A stretch of DNA of 64,000 bases, from NCBI GenBank assembly GCA_963785765.1, contig CAWAWM010000002.1, positions 186,001 to 250,000 on the forward strand, written 5' to 3'. Shown piece by piece: positions 22,638 through 30,870 of this stretch. A program made the position numbers and the translations under genes. Below the pieces are notes generated by a model that saw nothing but the letters and a program-made list of their open reading frames with translations, did not search any database and was not told where the DNA came from. Source of the DNA: DATBGO01 sp963785765 (GTDB lineage Bacteria; Actinomycetota; Actinomycetes; Streptosporangiales; Streptosporangiaceae). The first letter of the stretch is position 1; every line of letters starts with the position of its first letter.

Positions 22638-24512
22638 CTACCGGCGGGACCGCTCCAGGGCATCCCAGAACCCGCGGCGCAGCGCGTGCCGCACCTCATC
22701 GTGCAGCAGCGAGTCGATCGGCAGCGCCGACCCTTGCAGCAGCCTGGCCTCCAGGTCCGAAGGCATCCGCGGCTTGCGGGCGAGCACCGCCTCCAGCCAG
22801 AGGGCCGGAGCGTCCCGCGCGACCGCATCGCCGAAGCCGAAGCCCTCGGCATGGGCGGCCTGGACCGCGTCGGTCAGCGAGACCGTCACCGGCTGGGGCA
22901 CCGGAGGCTGGCCGGTCACCGGCTGCGGACCGGTGTAGGGGCCATCCGGCTGCGGACCGCCGAACGGGCCGTCTGGCTGCCGTCCTGACGGCGGGACCAT
23001 CGGGCCGGGCGGAGGCTGACCGTAGCGGGCAGGAAACTGGCTGGGCGGCAGCTGGGCCGGCGCCCGCGGGGCGGGCGGCAGCTGGGGCGGCAGGCCACGG
23101 CCGAATCCGCCGCCGGTGGGCGCGGGCAGGTACTGCTGCCCGGCGCCGTCGGCGAGTTCGCGTCCGGGCGCAGGCGAGCCGGCCGGTGCGGCGGCCGGCC
23201 TGCCCATCGTCTCGGGGCCCTGCGGCGGCCGGCGGCTGGCCAGCGGATCGGGCTGCGGATAGTCCCGATAACCGTCGATCGTCGCTTCCTCGTCGATGCG
23301 CCGGGCGTGACTGGCGGGCGGATTCCGCAGCTCGGGCCGGGCCTGCAGGTCCCCGACGACAGGCTCAGGCCCGCCGTCGGCCGGTCCTGGCCGTCCGCCG
23401 GCCGATTCTGGCGCCCCGGCGGTCCGGCCCTGTCCGGGCTCGTGGTGTCCGGGCTCGTGGTGTCCGGGCTCGTGGTGTCCGGGCTCGTGATACCCGGGCT
23501 CGTGCTGCCTGGACTCGTGATACCCGGGCTCGTGCTGCCCGGCGCGGGCCCGGCCCTGCTGGTCACGAGGATCGAGCCAGCCGGTCCCGGCCGCGGATCC
23601 GGCCCGGCCGCGGCTGTCCTGGCCTTGCTCGTGCAGCCCGCCTGATGATGCCCGCTGGACGTGGGCCCCGCCGCCGCTGCCCTGACCTGGTCCCGGTGTC
23701 TCGCCAGAGCGCCCGTACCCGGCCCCCGGCAGGCCCTCGGATCTGGCCGGCGAGGGCAGTTGCTGGCCGGGCGGTTCCTGCGCCGCCGGGCCCGGTAGCG
23801 CACCACGCTGGTAGTCGGTACTAACGGGCGGGGGGTACGAGGCGTCAGCCGGCGGGAGCGCAGTCCCGGGAAGGTCCTGATGAGTCAGGGCACCGAGGTT
23901 CGGCGAGTGCCCGTTGCCCAGCGCCCGCGCCCGGTGGCCGCCATTCGGGTACTGCTCGCCGGGGCCGGGCTCAGCACCCGTGATCAGGTCCACGAACGGC
24001 CGCAGGTGGGCAGCGGAGATCTCCACGACGTCGTCGCACTCCTGGCGGAGCGGCCGCGCTATGGTCCAGGACCCGTCCACGGCGACGTGCAGCAGGATGA
24101 CCCGGACGCCCAGATCCTGCACCTCGGCCACCACCTGCGCCAGGTCTTCCTCGGCGCTGATGATGACGGCGTCGCAGATGGCGCCGTTCCTGGCTAGCGT
24201 GATCAGGTCGCGGTGGATCTCGGTCTCGACGCCCTCACGGTGTCCGGGCCGCATCCGGCCCAGCCGTAGCTTCAGCCCGGGCAGGTCGGCCAGCATGTCG
24301 TGCTCGCGGGTGCGGCGGCCCTCGACGGTGGCCTCATACCAGTAGCAGCGCATCAAGGGCAGGCCGGTCCGGTCCCGCGAGATGCTGGCGAGAAGCTTAA
24401 GAAGACCTGGATAATCCCAGGAAACGGAATCGCGCCGACGGGTGCCGTGGACGGCCATTGCGCCATCAGCGAGCACATAGCCCGCGTCCACGAACAGCGC
24501 GCAGCGATCCAT
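22638..24512 (-). CDS. NYN-domain (PIN-like nuclease) protein with a His-rich repeat linker
   Basis: A 624-residue protein. Residues about 1-170 form a NYN domain of the LabA/DUF88 type: RCALFVDAGYV, a central HREGVETEIHRDLITLA and AVIISAEEDLAQVVAEVQDLG, with acidic residues where PIN-like nucleases bind metal. A disordered linker of about 370 residues rich in Pro, Gly and Gln follows, including repeated HEPG(H/Y) units. The C-terminal 85 residues are a conserved helical domain (SLTDAVQAAHAEGFGFGDAVA ... LLHDEVRHALRRGFWDAL). Family knowledge suggests RNA cleavage or binding. The ATG start has GAAGGG upstream. Confidence 0.82.
   Translation of the reverse strand: MDRCALFVDAGYVLADGAMAVHGTRRRDSVSWDYPGLLKLLASISRDRTGLPLMRCYWYEATVEGRRTREHDMLADLPGLKLRLGRMRPGHREGVETEIHRDLITLARNGAICDAVIISAEEDLAQVVAEVQDLGVRVILLHVAVDGSWTIARPLRQECDDVVEISAAHLRPFVDLITGAEPGPGEQYPNGGHRARALGNGHSPNLGALTHQDLPGTALPPADASYPPPVSTDYQRGALPGPAAQEPPGQQLPSPARSEGLPGAGYGRSGETPGPGQGSGGGAHVQRASSGGLHEQGQDSRGRAGSAAGTGWLDPRDQQGRARAGQHEPGYHESRQHEPGYHEPGHHEPGHHEPGHHEPGQGRTAGAPESAGGRPGPADGGPEPVVGDLQARPELRNPPASHARRIDEEATIDGYRDYPQPDPLASRRPPQGPETMGRPAAAPAGSPAPGRELADGAGQQYLPAPTGGGFGRGLPPQLPPAPRAPAQLPPSQFPARYGQPPPGPMVPPSGRQPDGPFGGPQPDGPYTGPQPVTGQPPVPQPVTVSLTDAVQAAHAEGFGFGDAVARDAPALWLEAVLARKPRMPSDLEARLLQGSALPIDSLLHDEVRHALRRGFWDALERSRR
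23436..23540. repeat. 15/12-bp repeat encoding HEPG(H/Y) units
   Basis: Units of about 15 bp (gggctcgtggtgtcc and variants gggctcgtgatacc, gggctcgtgctgcc) repeat seven or so times inside the NYN gene. On the minus strand they encode short His-Glu-Pro-Gly motifs. Confidence 0.8.
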
Positions 24513-24661
24513 GCGACACGGTCCCTTCTCTTGACGCGAGACGCTACCAGCGCCGGGTCATCGTCGTGACATATCACACGGATCGTGGATCATGCACCAC
24601 ACCGGGTTTCTGTCACCGGTTCGGGCGCTTCCGCAGATTCCGAGCGGTCACGACATCGCGC

Positions 24662-24759
24662 TATGTTAATGGGCTCAGGGGGTGAGCCCAAGCCTTTAGG
24701 TGCGCTGCTAGGTGCGCTGCCTCCATAACGTATCAGATGGCCATATTGGCCCATATGGC
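24662..24759 (+). promoter_or_regulatory. Structured upstream region of pyrE
   Basis: Several features precede pyrE. A candidate promoter is TTCCGA (24638-24643), 18 bp, then TATGTT (24662-24667). A perfect hairpin follows: TGGGCTCA-GGGGG-TGAGCCCA (24670-24690). Next come two exact copies of a 12-bp repeat (taggtgcgctgc, 24697-24720). Last is an AT-rich inverted repeat GCCATAT-TGGCCC-ATATGGC (24740-24759), 50 bp before the GTG start. Together they suggest an operator or an attenuator, but no ligand or protein is evident. Confidence 0.45.
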
Positions 24760-24809
24760 AGGCCCGGTGGCCGCCGGGGCATCAGGGCCGTGAGATAGGC
24801 TCGGCTGCC

Positions 24810-25346
24810 GTGGCAGACCGCGATGACCTGCTCAGCATCATCAGATCCGACGCGATCGTGCCCGGCGAGGTAGTCCTCAGCTCCGGCCAGCGCGCGGACT
24901 GGTATATCGACCTGCGGCGCATCCTGCTCGCCGGCCGGGCTGCCCCGCTGGCCGGCCGCGTCATGCTCGAGGCGACCGCCGACCTGTCCTTTGACGCGGT
25001 CGGCGGCCTGACGCTGGGCGCCGACCCCGTCGCCACCGCGATGATGCATGCCGCCAGCGCCCAGGGCAGGCTGCTTGACGCCTTCGTGGTGCGGAAGGCG
25101 GGCAAGGCTCATGGCCTGCAACGCCGGATCGAGGGTCCGGACGTGGCCGGCCGTCGCGTGCTGGCCGTGGAGGACACCTCAACGACCGGAAACTCGGTGC
25201 TCACCGCGGTCGACGCCCTGCTGGAGGCGGGTGCCGAGGTAGCGGGCGTCGCCGTGGTCGTGGACCGGGGCGCCCGCGGCCGGATCGCCGAGCGCGGCCT
25301 TCCCTACCGGGCGGCTTACGAGCTAGCCGACCTGGGCCTGGGCTGA
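24810..25346 (+). CDS. pyrE: Orotate phosphoribosyltransferase PyrE
   Basis: A 178-residue type I PRTase. The PRPP-binding motif is VLAVEDTSTTGNSVL (about 113-127), and AFVVRKAGKAHGLQRRIEG carries the lysines of the mobile loop. It converts orotate and PRPP to orotidine monophosphate in pyrimidine synthesis. No other pyr gene is adjacent, so it is a stand-alone pyrE, as in many actinobacteria. It starts at a GTG with no strong ribosome-binding site. Its last codons form one arm of a perfect 14-bp inverted repeat. Confidence 0.95.
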   Translation: MADRDDLLSIIRSDAIVPGEVVLSSGQRADWYIDLRRILLAGRAAPLAGRVMLEATADLSFDAVGGLTLGADPVATAMMHAASAQGRLLDAFVVRKAGKAHGLQRRIEGPDVAGRRVLAVEDTSTTGNSVLTAVDALLEAGAEVAGVAVVVDRGARGRIAERGLPYRAAYELADLGLG

Positions 25347-25366
25347 GCGCCGCCAGGTCGGCTAGC
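25322..25366. terminator. Perfect 14-bp inverted repeat at the pyrE 3' end
   Basis: GCTAGCCGACCTGG (25322-25335) and CCAGGTCGGCTAGC (25353-25366) are exact reverse complements with a 17-nt loop. The left arm is inside the pyrE coding sequence; the right arm covers the stop codon of the convergent 41-residue gene. It fits a bidirectional terminator. Confidence 0.7.
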
Positions 25367-25487
25367 CGCCGGCCAGGAAATGCAGCTCGGAAATCCCCAC
25401 GACCAGCAGCGTAATCAGCACCAGCACCACCGCCGCGGCCAAGACGTATCGCAAGCGTTCCCTGGGATCGGCATCGTGGCGTCCCAT
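25362..25487 (-). CDS. 41-residue single-pass membrane protein
   Basis: A short open frame with protein-like composition: a charged cytoplasmic start (MGRHDADPRERLRY), one strongly hydrophobic helix of about 20 residues rich in Val/Leu/Ala/Ile, and a short tail ending LHFLAGG. It reads as a small type II or tail-anchored membrane protein. It converges with pyrE and its stop codon lies in the shared terminator hairpin; the AT-rich sequence upstream of its ATG may hold the promoter. I do not recognise the family. Short hydrophobic genes beside pyrE/fba are plausible in actinobacteria, but comparison is needed to prove that this one is expressed. Confidence 0.55.
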   Translation of the reverse strand: MGRHDADPRERLRYVLAAAVVLVLITLLVVGISELHFLAGG

Positions 25488-25630
25488 AAGGCGAGACTAG
25501 CCCCCCGGCCCGTTACTTTCCGTTATCACGGCTAAGACGGCCGGTCGGGTCCGGGCCCAGGGTGGATTTCCCCTGAGTGGCCGGCTTCGGGATACTGGGA
25601 AAGCCATCAACCGAGAAGGGGGCGGCCGCC

Positions 25631-26653
25631 TTGCCTATCGCGACCCCGGAGATATACGCGCAGATGCTGGACCGCGCGAAAGAGCACGGTTTCGCCTACC
25701 CGGCGATCAACGTGACATCCAGCCAGACGCTGAACGCTGCCCTCAACGGGTTCGCTGAGGCCGGCAGCGACGGGATCGTCCAGGTGTCGACGGGCGGGGC
25801 CGAGTACCTGTCCGGCGCCGCCGTGAAGGACATGGTCACCGGTGCGGCCGCGCTGGCGGAGTTCGCCGGCGTGGTGGCCGAGCGTTATCCGGTGCATATC
25901 GCGCTGCACACCGACCACTGCCCCAAGGACAAGCTGGATCACTACATGCGACCGCTGGTGCAGATCTCCAAGGAGCGGGTCGCGCGCGGCCAGGAGCCGC
26001 TGTTCCAGTCGCACATGTGGGACGGCTCGGCCGTGCCGCTGGCCGAGAACCTGAAGATCGCCGCTGAGCTGCTGGAACAGTGTGCCAGCGCGCACATAGT
26101 GATGGAGATGGAGATCGGCGTGGTCGGGGGCGAGGAGGACGGGGTAGTCGGCGAGATCAACGAAAAGCTGTACACCACGCCGGCGGACGCGCTCGCGACG
26201 GCCGAGGCGGTGGGGCTCGGTGAGCGCGGCAGGTACATCCTGGCCGCTACGTTCGGCAACGTCCATGGCGTCTACAAGCCGGGCCACGTCAAGCTGCGGC
26301 CCGCCGTGCTGAAGGAGATCCAGGACGCGGTGGGCGCGAAGTACGGCCAGGACAAGCCGTTCGACCTGGTCTTCCACGGCGGCTCGGGTTCCGCGCTCGA
26401 GGACATCAGGGAGGCGATCTCCTACGGCGTGGTCAAGATGAACGTGGACACCGACACCCAGTACGCGTTCACCCGGCCGGTGGCCGGCTTCATGTTCACC
26501 CATTACGACGGCGTGCTCAAGATCGACGGCGAGGTCGGCAGGAAGAAGGAGTACGACCCGCGCGCGTGGGGCAAGGCGGGCGAGACGGCGATGTCCGACC
26601 GGGTCGTGCAGGCGTGCGAGGACCTGATGTCGGCGGGCAAGCAGCTCAGCTGA
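25631..26653 (+). CDS. fbaA: Fructose-bisphosphate aldolase, class II
   Basis: About 340 residues. The family N-terminus PIATPEIYAQMLDRAKEHGFAYPAINV begins at a TTG at 25631, chosen over the GTG at 25577 because homologues start here. Zinc-site residues are in ALHTDHC and in the FHGGSGS and HVKLRP regions; VKMNVDTDTQ is the substrate-phosphate site. It splits fructose-1,6-bisphosphate in glycolysis and makes it in gluconeogenesis. Placement next to DUF3151 and purA is conserved in actinobacteria (fba, Rv0360c-type and purA in Mycobacterium). A strong hairpin follows the stop. Confidence 0.96.
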   Translation: MPIATPEIYAQMLDRAKEHGFAYPAINVTSSQTLNAALNGFAEAGSDGIVQVSTGGAEYLSGAAVKDMVTGAAALAEFAGVVAERYPVHIALHTDHCPKDKLDHYMRPLVQISKERVARGQEPLFQSHMWDGSAVPLAENLKIAAELLEQCASAHIVMEMEIGVVGGEEDGVVGEINEKLYTTPADALATAEAVGLGERGRYILAATFGNVHGVYKPGHVKLRPAVLKEIQDAVGAKYGQDKPFDLVFHGGSGSALEDIREAISYGVVKMNVDTDTQYAFTRPVAGFMFTHYDGVLKIDGEVGRKKEYDPRAWGKAGETAMSDRVVQACEDLMSAGKQLS

Positions 26654-26658
26654 CCGCG

Positions 26659-26681
26659 CGGCGGGCCGTACCGGCCCGCCG
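26659..26681. terminator. Perfect 10-bp hairpin between fbaA and the aldo/keto reductase gene
   Basis: CGGCGGGCCG (26659-26668) pairs exactly with CGGCCCGCCG (26672-26681) across a 3-nt loop, six bases after the fbaA stop and before the convergent gene's stop. It is a likely bidirectional intrinsic terminator lacking a U-tract. Confidence 0.7.
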
Positions 26682-26704
26682 TGATCACTACGGACGGTGT
26701 CTGG

Positions 26705-27568
26705 TCAGCCGAGGCCGGACAGGGCCGCGAACTGCTCGTCGGTCAGCTCCAGCTGGGCTCCGGCGATGTTCTCCTCCAGGTGCCCGAGTGAATTGGTACC
26801 TGGAATCGGCAGCATCACCGGCGACCTGCGCAGCAGCCAGGCCAGGGCCAGCTGGGCCGGGGTGGTGCCCGCCTGCTTGGCGAGGACCGAGAGCGGGCCG
26901 TCCCGGCCCGCGAGTCGGCCCGTGGCGATCGGGAACCACGGGATGAACCCCAGGCCTTCCCGCTCGCAGTAGTCGAGGACGTCCTCGGACTGCCGGCTGA
27001 CCAGGTTGTAGCGATTCTGCACGGCGGCGATGGGGGCGGTCAGCCTGGCCTCGCCGATCTCTGCGACGCTCACCCCGGACAGCCCGATATGGCGGATCTT
27101 GCCCGCCCGGCGCAGTTCGTCGAGTACCCCGAGCTGATCGGCCAGCGGGACCTGCGGGTCGACGCGATGCAGCTGATAGAGATCGATCGTGTCCAGGCCC
27201 AGGCGGCGCAGGCTCATCTCGACGCACTGCCCGAGGTAGGCGGGCAGGCCGACCGGATGCCACTGGTCCGGGCCGGTGCGCACCAGCCCGCCCTTGGTCG
27301 CCACCGTGATCCCGTCGTAGGGGTGCAGCGCCTCGCGGATCAGCTCCTCGCTCACGAACGGCCCGTAGGAGTCGGCCGTGTCGAAAAAGTCGACGCCCAG
27401 CTCGGCTGCCCGGCGCAGGACCCGGACGGAACGTGACCGGTCCGGCGGGTCGCCCCAGATGCCTGGACCGGTGATGCGCATCGCGCCGTACCCGAGCCGG
27501 GTGACGGCCACGCTGCCGCCAAGCGCGAAAACGCCGCTGGCCGCGGCCGGGAGATCGCTATAGGACAT
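26705..27568 (-). CDS. Aldo/keto reductase
   Basis: A 287-residue TIM-barrel oxidoreductase. The AKR tetrad can be read: Asp and Tyr in FDTADSYG, Lys in VATKGGL and His in LYQLHRVD. The NADPH-site sequence IPGTNSLGHLEENI is near the C-terminus. These enzymes reduce aldehydes or ketones with NADPH in the cytoplasm; the substrate is not predictable here. The ATG start is clear. It converges on fbaA and is divergent from the DUF3151 gene, so it probably has its own promoter in the 60-bp gap at 27569-27631. Confidence 0.9.
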   Translation of the reverse strand: MSYSDLPAAASGVFALGGSVAVTRLGYGAMRITGPGIWGDPPDRSRSVRVLRRAAELGVDFFDTADSYGPFVSEELIREALHPYDGITVATKGGLVRTGPDQWHPVGLPAYLGQCVEMSLRRLGLDTIDLYQLHRVDPQVPLADQLGVLDELRRAGKIRHIGLSGVSVAEIGEARLTAPIAAVQNRYNLVSRQSEDVLDYCEREGLGFIPWFPIATGRLAGRDGPLSVLAKQAGTTPAQLALAWLLRRSPVMLPIPGTNSLGHLEENIAGAQLELTDEQFAALSGLG

Positions 27569-27631
27569 GGGCCAAACCTACCCAAGCCTCCGGCGCGCCC
27601 GGAACCCGCTGGAGCGGCGCCAGGGTGCAGG

Positions 27632-28057
27632 ATGGCAGCCATGGCACATCCGAATCTGCTCGGCGGCCCCCCGCCGACCTACCTGCCCGATAACCACGCG
27701 GCCAGCCAGGCGCTGGCGGATTCCGTCGATCCCGCCCCGGTCGCGGCCAGGTTCCCCGCCTACTGCGCGGCGTGGGCGGCGCTCGCCGAGCGGGCGATGG
27801 CGGCCGGCGACCCGGTGGCTGCCTACGCTTACGCCAGGACCGGCTATCACCGGGGCCTTGACCAGCTGCGCCGGGCGGGCTGGCACGGGCACGGCCCAAT
27901 TCCGTGGGAACACGAAGCCAACCGTGGCTTCCTGCGGTCCCTGCACATGCTGGCCGTGGCCGCCGCGGCCATCGGCGAGGACGAGGAGGCGCAGCGCTGC
28001 GCCGAGTTCCTCCGCGATTCGAGCGCGGCGGCCGCCGCCGCCCTGGAGGCAGGCTGA
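27632..28057 (+). CDS. DUF3151 protein
   Basis: A 141-residue, mostly helical protein with the DUF3151 core: NLLGGPPPTYLPDN at the start, AAYAYARTGYHRGLDQLRRAGW, then GHGPIPWEHEANRGFLRSLHMLAVAAAAIGE. The family is restricted to actinobacteria and sits between fba and purA in several of them (Rv0360c in M. tuberculosis is of this type). The function is unknown. Two in-frame ATGs (27632, 27641) compete as start. A long imperfect hairpin separates it from purA. Confidence 0.85.
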   Translation: MAAMAHPNLLGGPPPTYLPDNHAASQALADSVDPAPVAARFPAYCAAWAALAERAMAAGDPVAAYAYARTGYHRGLDQLRRAGWHGHGPIPWEHEANRGFLRSLHMLAVAAAAIGEDEEAQRCAEFLRDSSAAAAAALEAG

Positions 28058-28091
28058 CCAGGCACAGGTTCCGGTAGCATCGCAGGGCAAG

Positions 28092-28141
28092 AGCCCCTGG
28101 CCGCGCTTGCACTGGCCGTGCACCACGAGCGCACAGGGGCT
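28092..28141 (+). promoter_or_regulatory. Long imperfect hairpin upstream of purA
   Basis: Three nested arms pair: AGCCCCTG (28092-28099) with CAGGGGCT (28134-28141), GCGCT (28103-28107) with AGCGC (28128-28132), and TGCAC (28108-28112) with GTGCA (28118-28122). This gives 18 base pairs with small bulges and a 5-nt loop, ending 26 bp before the purA start. It could be the DUF3151 terminator or a purA leader structure. Confidence 0.5.
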
Positions 28142-28167
28142 TCGCTGCGACCGAAGGGCCTGATGAG

Positions 28168-29451
28168 ATGCCCGCCATCGTGATCGTGGGCGCGCAGTGG
28201 GGCGACGAGGGCAAGGGCAAGGCGACTGACCTGATCGGCGACACCGTCGACTATGTGGTCAGGTACCAGGGCGGCAACAACGCCGGGCATACGGTCGTCA
28301 TCGGCGACGAGAGCTACGCCCTGCACCTGCTGCCCGCCGGCGTGCTGTCCAGTTCCGCGACGCCCGTCATCGGCAACGGCGTGGTGATCGACCCTGCCGT
28401 GCTGCTGGCGGAGATCGACGGCCTGGAGGCTCGCGGGATCTCCTGTGACCGGCTGCTCATCTCGGCCAACGCGCACCTGATCATGCCCTATCACCGGGCG
28501 CTCGATAAGGTCACCGAGCGCCATCTGGGCAGTGCCCGCATCGGTACCACCGGCCGGGGCATCGGGCCGACCTACGGTGACAAGGTGGCCAGGATCGGCA
28601 TCAGGGTCCAGGACCTGTTCGACCCTGGAATCCTCAGCCAGAAGCTCGAGCTGGCGCTCCGCGAGAAGAACCAGGTGCTCGCCAAGGTCTACAACCGGCG
28701 CGGGACCGAGCCAGCCGGGATTGCGCAGGAGTACCTGGGGTACGCCGAGCGGCTGCGGCGTTATGTCGCCGACACGGGCCTGGTGATCAACGCGGCACTC
28801 GACGACGGCCAGGTGGTCCTGCTGGAGGGCGCCCAGGCCACCATGCTCGACGTCGATCACGGTACTTATCCGTTCGTCACATCGTCCTCGCCGACGGCTG
28901 GCGGAGCCTGCGCGGGTTCTGGCGTCGGACCGACCAGGATCACCAAGGTGATCGGGATCGTGAAGGCCTACACCACCAGGGTCGGCGCGGGCCCGTTCCC
29001 GACCGAGCTGGCCGACGCCCAGGGCGAATGGCTGCGCAAGACCGGCGCGGAGTACGGCGTGACGACCGGCAGGCCGCGCCGCACCGGCTGGTTCGACGCG
29101 GTGGTCGCCAGGTACGCCACCCGGGTGAACGGGATCACCGACTACTTCCTGACCAAGCTCGACGTGCTGTCCGGCCTGGAGCAGGTGCCGGTATGCGTCG
29201 GCTACGACGTGAACGGCGTCCGCTACGACGAGATCCCGATGACGCAGACCGAGTTCCACCATGCGGTGCCTGTCTATGAGTACCTGGACGGCTGGCTGGA
29301 GGACATCTCGGCCGCGAAGGCGTTCCAGGATCTGCCGCCGGGTGCCCGGGCCTACGTGCGGGCGCTGGAGGAAATGATCGGCGCGCCGTTCTGCGGGATC
29401 GGCGTGGGCCCCCGCCGGGACCAGACCCTGCAGCTGCGCCCGCTGATCTGA
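28168..29451 (+). CDS. purA: Adenylosuccinate synthetase PurA
   Basis: A 427-residue enzyme with the GTP-binding start VIVGAQWGDEGKGKATD, the QGGNNAGHTVV IMP-site motif, GTTGRGIGPTYGDKVAR and the TTGRPRRTGWFDA signature. It joins IMP and aspartate using GTP to give adenylosuccinate, the first committed step to AMP. PurB, which cleaves this product, is encoded two genes downstream. It begins a co-oriented purA-purD-purB-purC set with short gaps. Confidence 0.98.
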   Translation: MPAIVIVGAQWGDEGKGKATDLIGDTVDYVVRYQGGNNAGHTVVIGDESYALHLLPAGVLSSSATPVIGNGVVIDPAVLLAEIDGLEARGISCDRLLISANAHLIMPYHRALDKVTERHLGSARIGTTGRGIGPTYGDKVARIGIRVQDLFDPGILSQKLELALREKNQVLAKVYNRRGTEPAGIAQEYLGYAERLRRYVADTGLVINAALDDGQVVLLEGAQATMLDVDHGTYPFVTSSSPTAGGACAGSGVGPTRITKVIGIVKAYTTRVGAGPFPTELADAQGEWLRKTGAEYGVTTGRPRRTGWFDAVVARYATRVNGITDYFLTKLDVLSGLEQVPVCVGYDVNGVRYDEIPMTQTEFHHAVPVYEYLDGWLEDISAAKAFQDLPPGARAYVRALEEMIGAPFCGIGVGPRRDQTLQLRPLI

Positions 29452-29476
29452 GCCTGGCGACCGGTAGGCTCACCGC

Positions 29477-30736
29477 GTGCGAGTCCTCGTCCTTGGCTCA
29501 GGGGGCCGTGAGCATGCCCTGGTGCGGGCGCTGGCCCGCGACAGCGACGTGACAAGCCTGCACGCGGCCCCGGGCAACCCTGGCATCGCCGGGCTGGCCC
29601 AGACGCACCAGGTCGTCCCCACCGACCCCGCTGATGTCGGCCGGCTGGCCAGGCACACCGGCGCCGGCCTGGTCGTGATCGGCCCGGAGGCGCCGCTGGT
29701 GGCCGGCGTCGCCGACGCGGTGCGGTCGGCGGGCATCGCGTGCTTCGGCCCGGGCCGGTCGGCGGCCATGATCGAGGGATCGAAGTCCTTCGCCAAGCAG
29801 ATCATGACCGCGGCCGGGATCCCGACCGCGGCGGCGGCGACCTGCGAGCGGGACGAGGAGGTCAGCGCGGCGCTGGACGCCTTCGGACCGCCCTACGTGG
29901 TGAAGGCGGACGGCCTGGCGGCCGGGAAGGGCGTGGTGGTGACGCCTGATCGCCGGGTGGCGCGCGAGCATGCGCGAGCCAGCGGCCGGGTGGTCATCGA
30001 GGAGTTCCTCGACGGCCCCGAAGTGTCGGTGTTCGCGCTGGCGGACGGGCAGACCGCGACGGCGCTGCTGCCCGCGCAGGACTACAAGCGCGCCCACGAC
30101 GGCGATGCCGGCCCGAACACCGGCGGGATGGGCGCCTACGCCCCGCTTCCCTGGGCACCGCCGGGGCTGGCCGAGGAGGTTCTCGGCACCGTGGTCAGGC
30201 CCGCCCTTGACGAGATGGCCCGCCGCGGCACCCCGTACGCCGGGCTGCTCTATGCCCTGCGCCTGACCTCCGCGGGGATCAAGGTGATCGAGTTCAACGC
30301 CAGGTTCGGCGATCCGGAGACACAGGTCATCCTGGACCGGCTGGAAACCCCGCTGGGCGGGCTGCTGCACGCGGCAGCGACCGGCAGCCTGGCTGCCGCT
30401 GGCCCGCTGACCTGGACAGCGGGGGCGGCCGTCACCGTGGTGGTGGCCGCCGAGGGCTATCCGGGCACGGCCGCGGCCGGCGATGAGATCAGCGGCCTGG
30501 CGGATGCAGACCGGATACCTGGCGCCTATGTGCTGCACGCAGGTACCCGGGCGCACGCGGACGGCGGGCTGGCCTCGGCCGGCGGCCGGGTGCTCGATGT
30601 CGTCGGGACCGGCGCTGACCTGGCCGCGGCCCGGGACGCCGCCTACGGCGCGGCGGCCAGGATCAGGATGCGCGGCGGCTGGTACCGCACCGACATCGCC
30701 AGCCTGCTGCTGGCAGGGCCGCCAGCGGAGACATGA
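29477..30736 (+). CDS. purD: Phosphoribosylamine-glycine ligase PurD
   Basis: A 419-residue ATP-grasp enzyme. It starts RVLVLGSGGREHALVRAL at a GTG; the ATP-grasp part has PYVVKADGLAAGKGVVV, VVIEEFLDGPEVSVFAL, the DYKRAHDGDAGPNTGGMGAY signature and the metal-binding FNARFGDPETQ. It makes glycinamide ribonucleotide, step two of purine synthesis. It is 25 bp after purA. A 38-codon open frame overlaps its stop (ATGA at 30733) but has no recognisable product. Confidence 0.97.
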   Translation: MRVLVLGSGGREHALVRALARDSDVTSLHAAPGNPGIAGLAQTHQVVPTDPADVGRLARHTGAGLVVIGPEAPLVAGVADAVRSAGIACFGPGRSAAMIEGSKSFAKQIMTAAGIPTAAAATCERDEEVSAALDAFGPPYVVKADGLAAGKGVVVTPDRRVAREHARASGRVVIEEFLDGPEVSVFALADGQTATALLPAQDYKRAHDGDAGPNTGGMGAYAPLPWAPPGLAEEVLGTVVRPALDEMARRGTPYAGLLYALRLTSAGIKVIEFNARFGDPETQVILDRLETPLGGLLHAAATGSLAAAGPLTWTAGAAVTVVVAAEGYPGTAAAGDEISGLADADRIPGAYVLHAGTRAHADGGLASAGGRVLDVVGTGADLAAARDAAYGAAARIRMRGGWYRTDIASLLLAGPPAET

Positions 30737-30870
30737 GCCAGCAGGCAGTTCCGTCGGGCCCGCCAGGCCGGCCGCCGCCGGACGAGCCGCCGCTGCGGGG
30801 TGACGACGCTGGAGCAGTACCTGGCGGGCGCGGGCCGGGCCACCAGTGACGTTACGGCAGGATAGAGCGT

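Noticed and set aside
22019..23824. A 601-codon plus-strand frame opposite the NYN gene
   Set aside because: Arg/Pro/Ala-rich translation without motifs; the NYN gene on the other strand has clear domains.
30733..30849. A 38-codon frame starting in the purD stop (ATGA)
   Set aside because: Pro/Gly-rich, no homologue known to me and no conserved partner; translational coupling alone is not enough.
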